Source of the DNA: Trichopria drosophilae
Lineage: Eukaryota; Arthropoda; Insecta; Hymenoptera; Diapriidae
Reading direction: 5' to 3'
Assembly (NCBI GenBank): GCA_030407085.1
Contig: CM059586.1
Coordinates: forward strand, 17,440,001 to 17,504,000
DNA length: 64,000 nt
Shown here: piece by piece, positions 50,619-61,934 of the stretch
Layout of the letters: each line of letters begins with the position of its first letter
How positions within the stretch are numbered: position 1 is the stretch's first letter
The notes under the pieces: model-generated
Databases searched by the model: none
What the model was told of the DNA's origin: nothing
What the model saw: the letters and a program-made list of their open reading frames with translations, nothing else
Program-made: the position numbers and the translations under genes

Positions 50619-52090
50619 AAGGGGCTGTGTTATCGACTGATCTTATTTGTATTTTAAGAAAATTTTACTTTTCTACCTATTTGATTGGAAGGACCTTAGA
50701 AATGGCGTAAAAATGACAAATTTCTTTGAAAAATGTTGGGAGCCTATAACTTCAAAAGTGTAGGAGTTTTTCAGTATCGTTCTATTTAAATAAAAATTAA
50801 AAAAAAAATGAAAACATCCATCGACTATATTTGTGGTCGCTCTTTCGAATAGTACTGGTAAAATGTTCAAAAAATGATGTTTGAAATGAGAAATTTTGAC
50901 GTTGGGTTTGAAATCAGCGACCTAAAAATCCCCAAGTACAGTAGTCCCTTTCAATATTAACCTTCTCAATATTAGCCGCGAGTTATCTCCCGCCACGACA
51001 GTATTAATATTTTTCCTCAACAGGTGTTGCCCATCATAGGAGATATCACGCATGCGGCTAATCTTCCCTTTAATCGGCTAATATTAGGGGGGAGGGAGGG
51101 GGTGTCAAAAAAAGATAAACAACGACAGACCAGGGGAGTGATTGGGAAGTGCATTATTGACATGTATTTTACAATTGTTACAACTCCCATAATGTCTTTT
51201 TTATTTCGTTAAGAATTTCCATCGCATCTGAATTGTTTTGTGCAGTTTTGAATATCATACTTCATTTTCGTTAATTTAATCGGCAAACATGTCTAATTTG
51301 CAAAATTGTTTTCAAATTAGGGATAATCGGAGTTTCACTGTCCGGATTTTGTACTTTTTAATAATGTGCTTTGTAAAATCTGTTATGTTCGATTGTAAAT
51401 TTTACAAAATAAAATCAAAAACCCGGACGATAAAACGCCGGTTATCCTAAAATTGAAAATATTTGTACTCTTTGCGTAAATAACAGTCTTTCGGTGTATT
51501 TAAAAAAATAACGAAATAAGCTCAACGCAATAAAAAAGACATTTTTTAAGTTTTGACCTTGATGATGACCTTGTCGTTAATTTTCAGTATGACATTTGAA
51601 ATCAGCGAATGTAAATATTAAGATATAACAATGAACGTTCTATACAAAAAGAGACGTTGGGTAGATGGCATTTTAAGGTCCTATAGAGGTTAAATATGGA
51701 TGAAATACTAACATAACCTAACCTAAACTAAATTATTCATCATCACTTTCAAGAGCAAAGTAAGTTAATTCTATATACGAGAGGTTACATGCAGAATATT
51801 TTAAAGTCTAGCAAAGGTCAAATGAAGGTGAAATATTAATAAATACTGAAATAACCTTACCTAACATAGCCTAAGTATTTTTTTTATCATTTTCAAGGTC
51901 ACAATAAGTTGAACGTTATATACAGACAGAGAGCTCGCGTAGAAGTCATTTAAAGGTCATTAAAAAGTCAAATTTAGAGTCAAGCATAAATCACGATCAT
52001 TTTTTGTATGTAATAATTTTTAAATGTATTAAGTTTTTCTGTTTATGCAGTAAGCACGTACTCTGCTTCAGCAATAGGTATTGTTTCACT
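50619..52090. other. unassigned region with a possible second Tigger-like end
   Basis: A CAGTAGTCCCTTTCAATATT end preceded by TA lies at 50939-50960, but I cannot find its partner. A few TAACCTAACCTAA words at 51712-51725. No coding potential recognised. Confidence 0.35.
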
Positions 52091-53340
52091 GGTTAACTTA
52101 ATTAACTAACTGATGTTTCACTGAACTCTCAGGGTTACAAATTCAGATAGGATTGACACGAAATGATTCATCGTGTATCTGACGAGGAAGAGATTTCTTC
52201 TATATTATTTTGACAGTCATTGACAATGCGTACACTTTCTGTGAAGGTTTTCAAAATCTACAGAATTTTCTGGAAAGGGAAATGACTCGATGCGTATCGT
52301 TATCAGCTTTTTTGTTTGGGAACGTCGCGTTGAAGCGGGTCGAGGTAATGACGTATGCCACGGTGTTTAGCACTTTATCTATCTCCTCGAAATTATTAAT
52401 GACACTTGCTGAGTCAGACGACCACCGACTGGCGGCGTCTCTTCAAAGTTTAATATCCGAACAACCGACCTACACTTGGTCGGTCTAATCGAGATTCGTA
52501 CTTCTGGCACATATAAAGCTTTAATATCTAGACACCGACACGTGTATCGAGTGTCGGTCGTTGGCAAATATAGACCGATTTTAGAATTTGTGCACCCGAC
52601 GTGAGAAACTAAAGAGGCATATCGCGAAAAGTCAAGGAGCGAATTCCAATTGGATCCCACTTCTGCGTTTGCCTAGGTCCTTATCGTTTTCCTTCAGCCT
52701 CTTAAAATCGTATCTGTCTCCTTGTGCCGGTATTTTTTGGACGAAATTGCTTGGCTATCGTATTGTCACCTTTTTGCTGAGTCCTCAGTCTTGAGACCAC
52801 CGAGTTTTTACGGACTATATCCTTATTAATTTTCAGGTTATACTTCTCATTACCCAGTTTTTCAGTTATTGTTTCAACTCTAATTAACTCAAATTTTACC
52901 GCCGGTCCCGGAAATGAAGTAGAAAGGAACTTAATAGTGTCATTTTAACTGGAGGGTAAAACCCTCGGAAATATGAAAACTTCATAACCGTTTAGGACAA
53001 GTGGCGCCCATTTGAAAAAGAGAATCCTTTAAGAATTAGTTGCGAATTTGTTTCCATTAAAACTTAATGTCGAATCATGCGGCAGATAAGCTGTGGGATC
53101 TCAACTCGTGTCACGCCGATGCCGTTTTTAAGCGGCGGGAAATTGCCGGAGGGTGGGCGCCCCTTTTGTCGCACTCGATACGCTTTACAATTCTCGCCCC
53201 TTCCGCTATGCCAGAAGTTCCGCGATTGCCAAATGAAGCAAAGGGGATGCCTCTGCACCCTGCTCTTATATTTCAAAATTGAATCTCTGATAAAAGAATT
53301 GCGTCTTATCGTATATGCAAAAAAATAAAAATGGGAGAAA
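52091..53340. other. GC-richer unassigned island
   Basis: Base composition is clearly less AT-rich than its flanks, especially 53040-53260. Several 60-90 codon frames overlap on both strands, but none shows a motif, splice pattern or repeat that I recognise. Confidence 0.3.
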
Positions 53341-54189
53341 TGTAAAATTGCGATACGTACAGGTTAACTAAAGCAGACTCTTTCCAATAATAGTGGAAGA
53401 AGTGGAGAAGCGAGATGGATATTTCCGATCAATATTTTACCCATGTTGCATATGCTTTTTTTAAAAAGAATAGGCGTGGGTTTCCATAATTTTCGCCCAA
53501 TTATTTCACTGTAGGGCGCAAAATCGAGTTCTACTCCCGGTGTGTTAAAAACATTTTTACGAATGTGTGCCTAAAAGAAAGCTTTTGGACATCATGGTCA
53601 GGGATATTTTGCAAAACATATCTGAAAGAGAGAATCATTGTGTACAAAAAGAAAACCAAATTTTGTCCAACGATTGGCGAATTGATCAAATTTTTTTTTA
53701 CTCGATGCGTGCTGACCTAACCTTGACCTGACTAGATTTTGAACATGTTCGCCTGAGCGGTTTTCTTGTTATTCAACAAACAAAAAATAGTAAAAGTAGT
53801 TGGTGCGCATCAGAGAAATAAAAAAGTCGACATATTAGAAAGTCGACATGGCAAAAGTCCTGTTCTCTTTACAATATGCCGATTTTTTTATTTGTTGTCT
53901 TTTTGACTGTCGGTTTTTTATGGTTATTTACGTATGGTTTGTATACAGATAATTATGTAAGTTATTAGCCACCTTGTGGACATAGTGTATGAAAATATTC
54001 AGAGATAAAAAGCTCGAGGTTCCGAAAATTGGAAATAAAAAATGGTTATAAAAAAAAAATAGGTTAAGTAAACCGGAATAAAATAAAAGAGATTGATAGG
54101 GAAGTTTTTGTTTCGACCGCTAAGGATCACAGCCCCTTTTTGAGTTTTGTTTTCAGATACTTTCATATTGTGTCCCATTTCTTTAGGGT
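53341..54189. other. unassigned AT-rich stretch
   Basis: No supportable feature. Confidence 0.35.
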
Positions 54190-54440
54190 TTTTCTCTTGC
54201 TGTCATTTTCTCCTCTTATGAAGAGATTGGGTGCTTTATTTCTGGACGTTTGGTAACAGCCAGTTTTGGTATTTTATCGTCTTTTTCATTTCTCTCTATA
54301 CCTTGGTATGATGATATCCATGCCAAGATAACGTTGTCTGATTATTCTGTGATTGTTTCAATATTCTTTTGGTCGTGTGGAGGAGTCGCGTGGGTGTTTT
54401 TTTATCATCACTTTGCCAAAGTTTGTAATAACAAAAATGG
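54190..54440 (-). pseudogene. retrotransposon RNase H fragment
   Basis: In one minus-strand frame: NVILAWISSYQGIERNEKDD, then KLAVTKRPEIKHPISS and a stop. This matches the end of LINE RNase H domains (WxPxHxGxxGNExAD). The key His is Tyr and the last Asp region is altered, so it is decayed. The open frame on the plus strand at 54250-54444 is its shadow. Confidence 0.6.
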
Positions 54441-54639
54441 ATAGAGCATCAAATTTTCTACAAAGTAGGACATTTAAAGGTCATATTTGATCGTCCGTTC
54501 TAAGAAGGCAAGTCTTCCTTAATTTGATAACGAAGGAAAGAAGAAATTAAGCTTCTATTAATTGTAAATATTACGACGAAACGCCGAAGTCAACCGTGCA
54601 TCCTTTGTCCTTTTATGGAAACTATGTACTCTATGGTTT

Positions 54640-55090
54640 TAAGGGTTGCTGATCACGAATACGAAGTCAGAATTGCAAAATTTACAACAGCTGATCCAAT
54701 ATGGCGGTTCAAACATAGAAATACTGTTTTTCAATGAACCAGTTGGAAAAATCAACCTTCTGAACGTTCGATATAAACGACAGATGGTTTCCATAGATTT
54801 TTGGGGTCGAATTTGATATCATAATTGCAAAATTCAAAATGGCTGACTCAAAATGGCGGACATCAAGAAGCTAACTCCTACATTGTCATTCGGAATTTCA
54901 CAAAAATCGATGTATGTAAGTTTTCGAGGACGCTGATTACGAATCTGAAGTCAGAATGGTAAAATTCAAAATGGCTGATTCAAAATGGTGGACATCAAGA
55001 AGATACCTATCACACTGTCAATCGGAATTTACAAAAATCGATGTATGTAAATTTTTGAGGGCGCTGATCAGGAATCCAAAATCAGAAAAA
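54640..55090. repeat. about 131-bp tandem repeat, three to four diverged copies
   Basis: Unit: CGCTGATTACGAATCTGAAG, TCAAAATGGCTGA, TCAAAATGGCGGACATCAAG, GTCAATCGGAATTT, CAAAAATCGATGTATGTAA. Related words also occur in the spacers at 7850, 9850-10010 and 55320-55390 (inverted). Confidence 0.75.
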
Positions 55091-57480
55091 ATTTTAAAAG
55101 TTAAAAAAAAAAAATTTTTAATTTTTAAAATATAAAAAAAGAAAAAGGCTCTCTATTCGTCCACCTCCACGAGGTGAGAGCTGGGAAACGTATTCGACGA
55201 CTAACGGACGACACAAAATTGCATCCCGTTTATAAATTTGAGATACGACAGGGTCCTCAAGAACTTACATCATCGACTTTCACGAATTACATATTGGCAA
55301 TGTAAGAATTAGCCTCTTCATATCCGCTATTTTGAGTCAGCCATTTTGATTTTCGTAATTCTGACTTCAGATTCGTAATAAGCGACCTCAAAAACTTTTT
55401 CATTTCTCTAAACAAGATGAGAGTTTACATCCGTACGTATGGTGTTTATGGGAAGACAACAAGAAAAGCTAGGTGGAAGCGTGGGCGTTTTTTCCATTTT
55501 TCTTTTGTACCTCTGTTATTCGCGAATGAGAAAATAGTAGAATAATTTCAATCAAACTTCACTCTGTGAGTTCGTTTAATTTTACAACACCCAGGCGTCA
55601 CTTTTTACTTTTCTTTTGTAGAAAATGCAGACAAGATTGATACATGTGTGTAACGATCTGGAGAACAAGTAAAACTTACCGAATGACTTTTCTACCTTTT
55701 GAATTCGTAAATACAAAAAGTTGAGATCTCAAAATTGTACAATTTCATTTTGTAAATTCATTTTAAAATTGAAGTTTTTCTATTTATCTTTGCTATATGT
55801 TTAATGAGTAGGGCAAACGAGTGGAATATAATAAATTTAGGTTTCCACCGACTATTCACTGTTTACCTGATAATTTCTCATCTGTTGAGCCATTTCTAGC
55901 TTTTATTATCGCATCGTGGGTTCTTTTATGTAGTCCGTTTAAATGCCGAGATAATATTATTTTGAGGTGCGTCCTTGCTTGTTGCATGTTCTTGTATTGA
56001 CTAACCGAATAATGTCTATGTTGTCATATTTTAAAAGACCAAAACCTTTCCGATTGGGCCATTGCTACACAATTTATTACAATTTATCTAAAAGCAATGA
56101 TCTAAAAGTCGCAGGTTTCACAAGATATTTTATAGTAAGATAAGTTGGGTATAGAAAAGAGGCTTACCTCTCTTATTGTTAGTGTGTTTACACACTGAAA
56201 GCGAATCGCGAAAAGTGACAAACAAAATGCGAAATAATATAGGAATCACGAAAATTTGCTTGCTTTGGATAAACAAAAGTTTAAACATTATTTTTTGTCG
56301 TATAAGATATTAAGGAAAGGGATTTTTTGGTCATATTGAAAAAAATACAGTTTGAACGAACTTTGGAGCAGCAAACGAATTTTGAGGCATTTAACTCATT
56401 TAAGCTCTTTTTTCAATATAACAAAACAGTTCCTTTCCTTAGTATCTATATGAAAAACAATCATTTTTTAGTTTGTCGTCTTTGAAAGTTCGTTAGTAAA
56501 TTTAAACGTAATTCTTCATATAAACGTTTCTTTACGACAGAAAATGTTTTTCGCGTATTAAAATACTACTATTGTACATGAAAATATTAATAAACTATTG
56601 TTTTTCATCGCAGAAATTTAAATATGAATATAAATGTAACCATACATGATGGACTAATAGGGCCGAAATGAGTTGGGCCAGTAACTAACCATTCATGGCC
56701 TTATAATAGCCATAATTAATTTAAAGCTTTTAAAATAATTGAAATGAATAAAATGCAATTCCCGTAAAATAAGACGTGGAAGTTTATAACGTATACTCAA
56801 ATAACACGGAAATATTACTGTAAATACAAAAATTAATTGATTGCACCAAGGAGATCTCCATGTTTGATTTGATGTTACGGATTGCTTCAGAAATTTGAAG
56901 TTCGTATACAAAACTGTGAGAAAAAAGTGGAGAAAGTAAAAAGATGCATCCAACATGAAATCAAACTTGTATCTATATATAGCCACTACATTTTGTTTGT
57001 TACACCCATAAGATTCTAATCGTGCAGGATCTTTGTGGTTACGCTTATTTTTGAAATAATTGTTGGCTTAACCAGTATTTAACTTATCTTAAAAATGTCA
57101 TAAGAAATGAACTGAAAATCGTGCTATGTTTGACAGCTGACATTTTTTTATTAAAACTAATACATCAATTGAAATTATTTTTTAACGTAGTGAATTGTAA
57201 TTAAAGGAAGAAAATTGCTATTTAAAACTGTATTTTATATATACTTCAGACATCGTAATAAACAAGAAACTTTTATGCGTACGTAGGTACAGGTCACTGG
57301 TCAGTAACCGGGACATTTACCTTACCGATCACCAGCTGTCAAAGAAGGGCGACGACGAATCGCAAATTTTTGTGATTTTCAAATTGTGTCGCATTTTCCA
57401 TGTCGTTTTTGCGATTTGTCTTTTAATACCCCCGCATTTTCAGGATGAGGAAATTTGTAATTTGATGAATGCACGAGGAC
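55091..57480. other. unassigned region with minor inverted repeats
   Basis: A small hairpin at 56308-56449 (AAGGAAAGGGATTTTTTGG against AACAGTTCCTTTCCTT). A weak inverted pair links 56205-56265 with 57350-57412 (AAATGCG, AATCAC, AAAATTTGC). No coding sequence recognised. Confidence 0.35.
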
Positions 57481-57689
57481 ACGGTTCTTGGGAAGTGACG
57501 ACAGGTTGAACTAAAATGACGACAAAAACGTAAAGCATAGTTGTATTTGTTGATTTTATAAGGTCAAAAATCCGTTGGATTTAAAATCCTAGCTGATCCT
57601 ATTTTCGAGTTATCTTTAAAGTGTGCATAATTTTTATTTATAAATCGAACAATATACAGAGTAATAATTCGAAACAATTAAATCTTCTC

Positions 57690-58735
57690 TCAATATTTAT
57701 TTGATGTATTCCTTGAAGAAAACTCGACGACAGCTTTTTTTAACTTTGTTACATAAGCAGGATCCTCAAGTGAGTTGATTCTATAGCGGTTCCAAAAGTC
57801 TAGAAATACTCTATGTACAGACTCTCCAGCTTGTTCAGACCATAGACCTAAATTATTATTACTTAAGACATCAAGGCATTGCTTCATGTGTTTCGTAAGC
57901 ACATGGATTTTTAAAGTTTCGGAAACATCAATATTTTGTAAAGCGTTTACAAGTTCTTCCGTATTTTTATCCAAATCATTTTCCTGATTCTTCACAGAAA
58001 AATGATTATTGGCAATTTTATTCATTGCTGTACATGCCGCTATATAAGGTACAATAGCAAAATACCCAACTGTTTTATGTATCTCGTTATCGTGAAGTTT
58101 CAACTATTCTTTTAAAAGCTTTCTACAAGCATTTCTTAACAAAATCTCTGATAACTTTTTTTAATTAATTTCAACTTTTTCGGCCACAAAGAAAAAACAA
58201 AGTCTTAAAATTGTTACATCTCAAATTAAGCACTGTAAAAGACTTAATTTTACCCTAAAATTGTGCTAATTTTCTTAAATTAAGTCAATATTTACGCTTA
58301 AACCCTTGTTTTTAGTTTCGGAAATTAACTATTAGTCAATATTCGGGTTCGAAATAAAAATTCTCTAACTTAGGTGTGACAAGCTCTAAAAATTTTTCTT
58401 TAAGCATAAATCTCGACTAAAATTAAACTCTGCTGTCTGAAAGTAAGACTTTAAACGCAAATATTGACTTAATTTGAGAAAATTACCTCAATTTTAGGCT
58501 TAAATTAAGCCTTTTACAGTGCTTAATTTGAGATGTAACAATTTTAAGACTTTTTTTTCTGTGCAGAATAAAGCCTTCACCCTTCCTAATAAGGGAACCA
58601 ATCCGTCCCAGAACAAATGATTCACAAATCCTTACCTTATATGCAGTTCTGGGATAATGCATTTGTCAATTACATAAGTATCATTATCTTCTACCGTGAA
58701 AAGAGGAAGGTTAACACTCCTTTTTGGTAATTTCA
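57690..58735 (-). pseudogene. transposase-like gene of the TIR element, interrupted
   Basis: The C-terminal 137 codons (57690-58103) read through GLWSEQAGESVHRVFLDFWN and YVTKLKKAVVEFSSRN, reminiscent of a transposon-encoded family with a SEQ(A/G)GES(I/V)H signature. Just upstream the frame continues with RNACRKLLKE and a stop. Beyond the nested MITE (58185-58563), the minus strand again has protein-like sequence (DTYVIDKCIIPELHIR, FVNHLFWDGLVPLLGRVKAL). So one gene was split by a stop, a MITE insertion and probably a deletion. Superfamily not assigned. Confidence 0.65.
58185..58563. mobile_element. 379-bp foldback MITE nested in the TIR element
   Basis: Ends CACAAAGAAAAAAC and the inverse of CACAGAAAAAAAAGTC. 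Arms of more than 90 bp pair: AAGTCTTAAAATTGTTACAT, CTCAAATTAAGCACTGTAAA. No ORF. Confidence 0.85.
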
Positions 58736-58876
58736 AGATAATTCGAAAATAGGATCAGCTAGGATTTTAAATCCAACGCATGTTTTACCTGAAAACATCA
58801 CCAAATATAACTATGCTTCAAGTTTTTGTCGTCATTTTAGTTCAACCTGTCGTCACTTCCTAGGAACCGTGAGGAC

Positions 58877-59900
58877 ACGAAGTTGATGCTTAAGTAAAGA
58901 TCTAAACAATAGTTGGTATGTTTAGGTCAACATAACTTTTTGTATACCAAAAGTACACAATTAAAAGATGGTACAATAACAACAGTAAAGATAAATAATT
59001 GATTAGCGTATATTTGGTAATCATGGACGTGCATTCCCTGCACACACAAAGGGTGGGGTAATTTTAATTATGAGGTAGTCAGCTTCGAATCAACCCTACC
59101 GATAGTTCGCACATTTCCTCGATGTGGAGAGAATTAACGTGGATACAAAACGGAGGTCGAATGTACGGTAGATGGGGTAACAATGTATTATACGCAATTC
59201 TGACTAAACGCCGCTAGACCCTGCCACAAACCACGAAATCCCTTCCATTACGATCCCTCAACAATTTGTTAACTGCTGTGGAATTGACTCCTACTACAGG
59301 AGTCCTTTGAGAAACAGGCGTTCGTCACTTTAAATTGAGTCGGGAAATTTTATAATTCGGTTGACCTTGACAAATTGAATTTCGGAAATTGCCAAAATTA
59401 TGATCTCAATGATTTTATATAAAAAATTATGATAATGTCAGTTTTTAAATTGACTTTTCATTAACCATTATCCCAGAAGAGCAGGTAGATATATTCCAGA
59501 TACAAGTCAGTTGAAGCTTCTGAATTAGGTTTAAACTTGTGAAGGGTGAATTTTTCAATAAGACGATTAACAAACAAGGCAATTGGAAAATCACTACAAC
59601 TTTAATACAGCCGTTCTGAAGTTCCTGAAGGTCCTGTAGATTCAATTTTCCCTGCTGATGGAGTTCGTATGGTGTCATAGTATTTGAAGTAAAGCATTTG
59701 ACACATGATTTCTTGTTGGAAAATATAGTTGAAATATACTTGCTGTGCGAAAAGTGTAGTTTGTAGCAGGGTATAATCAGAAAGATGTAGCAATTATAAG
59801 GATGCGCAGTGAACAGCCAATCACAACACAATAAGTTTTTTCTCAAACAATAAAGTAGCCTGAAAAATCTTACAGAATTGGGGTTGATCGCTCGATTTTC
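58877..59900. other. unassigned region
   Basis: The minus-strand frames at 59445-59846 (133 codons) and 59602-59793 show no motif that I recognise, and no splice or repeat context supports them. Confidence 0.3.
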
Positions 59901-59929
59901 CTCCTTTCTCTAGCATTCACCTTGATATA

Positions 59930-61320
59930 CCTTTCTTATTCTTATTATACCATGATTTGGAGATACAAAGTTAAGCTGTTTAAAAAGTTCGAGGCACTCT
60001 ATTCCTCCTGAAATTAATTTATATAAGAAAATATGGTCGGTTCCCGTCCCAGTTGAGGGCAATGTTGAAATTTAAAATTTTTGGCTCATACCCTGGTAAT
60101 TGTGGTCGAATAAATCCGTCGGTCTTCCTGACTTGAGTGCTAAATATCTAGGGATCATAAGATGATCCATTCTGGTGACCAAAATACTGAATCATAGAGT
60201 AGTATAGGTTTAACTAAGAAGGCGTTATAGAGCTGTACAATTGTTTCGTGATACAAAGTCTTGAGAGTTTAGTTAAAAAGCCTGTTGGCTACAATATTGA
60301 AGGTCGTATTCTTAATAAAGTGCTCGTTAAAGGAAAGCTTTTCATAAAAAATAATGCCCAAATCTCTGACCATATTTATTGTGTTGGATAAGATATTAGA
60401 TAATTTATAATCAAAGATGTAAGGGTTAGTTCTGGCGAAGATAATAATGCTGGGTTCAGCAAAAGCCCATTGCTTTAACACCATTCGGTTAAACTTACAA
60501 TATCTTATTGAAGAAGAGATGAGCCGTGAGGCTGCTTTACTTTCCTGTATATCTTCATGTCATCAGCAAATAATAGAGGAGTTTCTTTTGTTATGATGTT
60601 AGGTAATTTGTTTAAAAATATATTAAATAATAGTAGCCCTAAGTGAGAACCCTGAGGAACATCTGAATTAATAAGGATTGACTTCGATATGTATTGATTG
60701 GATTGGACTTTTAAAGATCTGTTTGCTAAATAGGGTTGCTAGTAGAAGTTAGCAATTTTCTTCTTATGCCTGGTTGCTAATTTTTTCACTAGTCTTGATT
60801 GATTTATGGTGTCAAATGTTTTTGAGAAATCCTGGTAAAAAGCATATACTTGATATCCTCTACAGAAAGATGAAACGATTTGCTTCTGAAATAGCAGTAA
60901 GTTTATTAGAGTTGATTTTTGAAGGAGGAAACCATATTGTAGCTGATTTTTGTAGTTAAAATTGACTCAAAAAGTTTTGCGAATATAGTAGTTGGGCGAT
61001 AATACTATCATTTTTTAAACCTTTTTTAAAAATAGGAATGATGAAGCCAGATTTTCACTGCAGAGAGAGAGAGGAAATACTCCTTCTTCTATTAACAAAT
61101 TAAAATGGATGAGAAGAGGGTTTATGAGTGGAATGGCACATGTTTTTATAAAGGAGGGTTTAAATTTGCTTAGTGCACCACTTAATTCCTTATCTGAGAT
61201 GTTTACTATTTCATCAGAGACCTGATGACAATTGAATGTCTTGATTTAATAAAAAGTCTGTCGAATGACGACTCAAATTAACAGTCTTGTCTGGGGTATT
61301 TTTCTCCAAGACTAATGCAA
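59930..61320 (-). pseudogene. non-LTR retrotransposon relic F
   Basis: The minus strand from right to left shows the LINE order with many frameshifts: linker (DKELSGALSKFKPSFIKTCA), IIPIFKKG, QYGFLLQKSTLINLLL, DFSKTFDTINQSRLVKKL (first Asp kept), DVPQGSHLGLLLFNIFLN, LLFADDMKIYRK (catalytic Asp pair kept), VRDLGIIFYEKLSFNEHF, then LYNAFLVKPILLYDSVFWSP and the terminal domain. It is inactive through stops and frameshifts. Related to relic B (PQGSHLG and ADDMKIYR variants). Confidence 0.8.
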
Positions 61321-61735
61321 GCCGGCAATCTATTATCTTTTTGTTTTTTACACGAAATACAAAAATGGGTTTACTATATGTATTTTTAAGCTTTGTTCAA
61401 TAGACGAAATATAAGATTTGTATAGATACAAAATGGCGGATCATGAATCCTAATTTCAAGCTAAGCCAAGACATTGAAAAAATTGTTCGCTATTTTGAAT
61501 TTGTTAAAACAGACTTCAAATTCATGATACCTCCATAAACTTCCGAGCACCAAATTTCATTCTAATTTATTCTGTCGATTGTTCAAAAGTTATTTTCATC
61601 TAATAAAATCGTTGATTTTTTTAGATATATATTCATGTATAATTGCTACTAATAATGTGTAACTATATTTATTAGCATTTTTGTTACTTTCTGTTAGAGA
61701 TTAAACTTAATGCTCTTTAAATTTCTTGTAGATTC
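61321..61735. other. unassigned AT-rich stretch
   Basis: No supportable feature apart from one ACAAAATGGCGGATCATGAA word. Confidence 0.35.
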
Positions 61736-61756
61736 TAACAATCTCTCAATCTAACA

Positions 61757-61921
61757 AGAGTGGAAATTCACTTTTTATGAGTGGAAAGTCACTCTTTCCT
61801 CCAAAGTTGTCAACTCCACGACTCGGAGGGAAAGAGTAAATTGTCACTCTTAAAGAGTTGAATATTCACTCTTTCATGAGAGTTGCTCGGTTTTCACTAA
61901 CCAAAGAGTGAATTCTCACTC
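61757..61921. repeat. cluster of five GAGTG-N6-CACTC dyads
   Basis: Imperfect dyads at 61757-61772 (AGAGTGGAAATTCACT), 61779-61794, 61833-61850, 61854-61872 and 61905-61921 (AGAGTGAATTCTCACTC). All share the form (A)GAGT(G)-N5-8-CACTC within 165 bp. Confidence 0.7.
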
Positions 61922-61934
61922 CAAGAAATTTATA

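Larger units (their letters stand above)
57481..58870 (-). mobile_element. 1.39-kb TIR element with transposase-like gene remnant
   Basis: Inverted repeats of about 136 bp (57481-57616 against 58735-58870), outer end ACGGTTC[T/C]T[G/A]GGAAGTGACG. Flanked by a direct repeat GAGGAC (57475-57480 and 58871-58876; GAGGACA if the boundary is moved one base). Between the TIRs the minus strand encodes a broken protein, and a 379-bp MITE is nested at 58185-58563. Confidence 0.85.

Noticed and set aside
56693..56986. 97-codon hydrophobic minus-strand frame
   Set aside because: No recognised family, AT-driven composition, no splice or promoter support.
59445..59846. 133-codon minus-strand frame
   Set aside because: No recognisable domain; the sequence looks like read-through of non-coding DNA.
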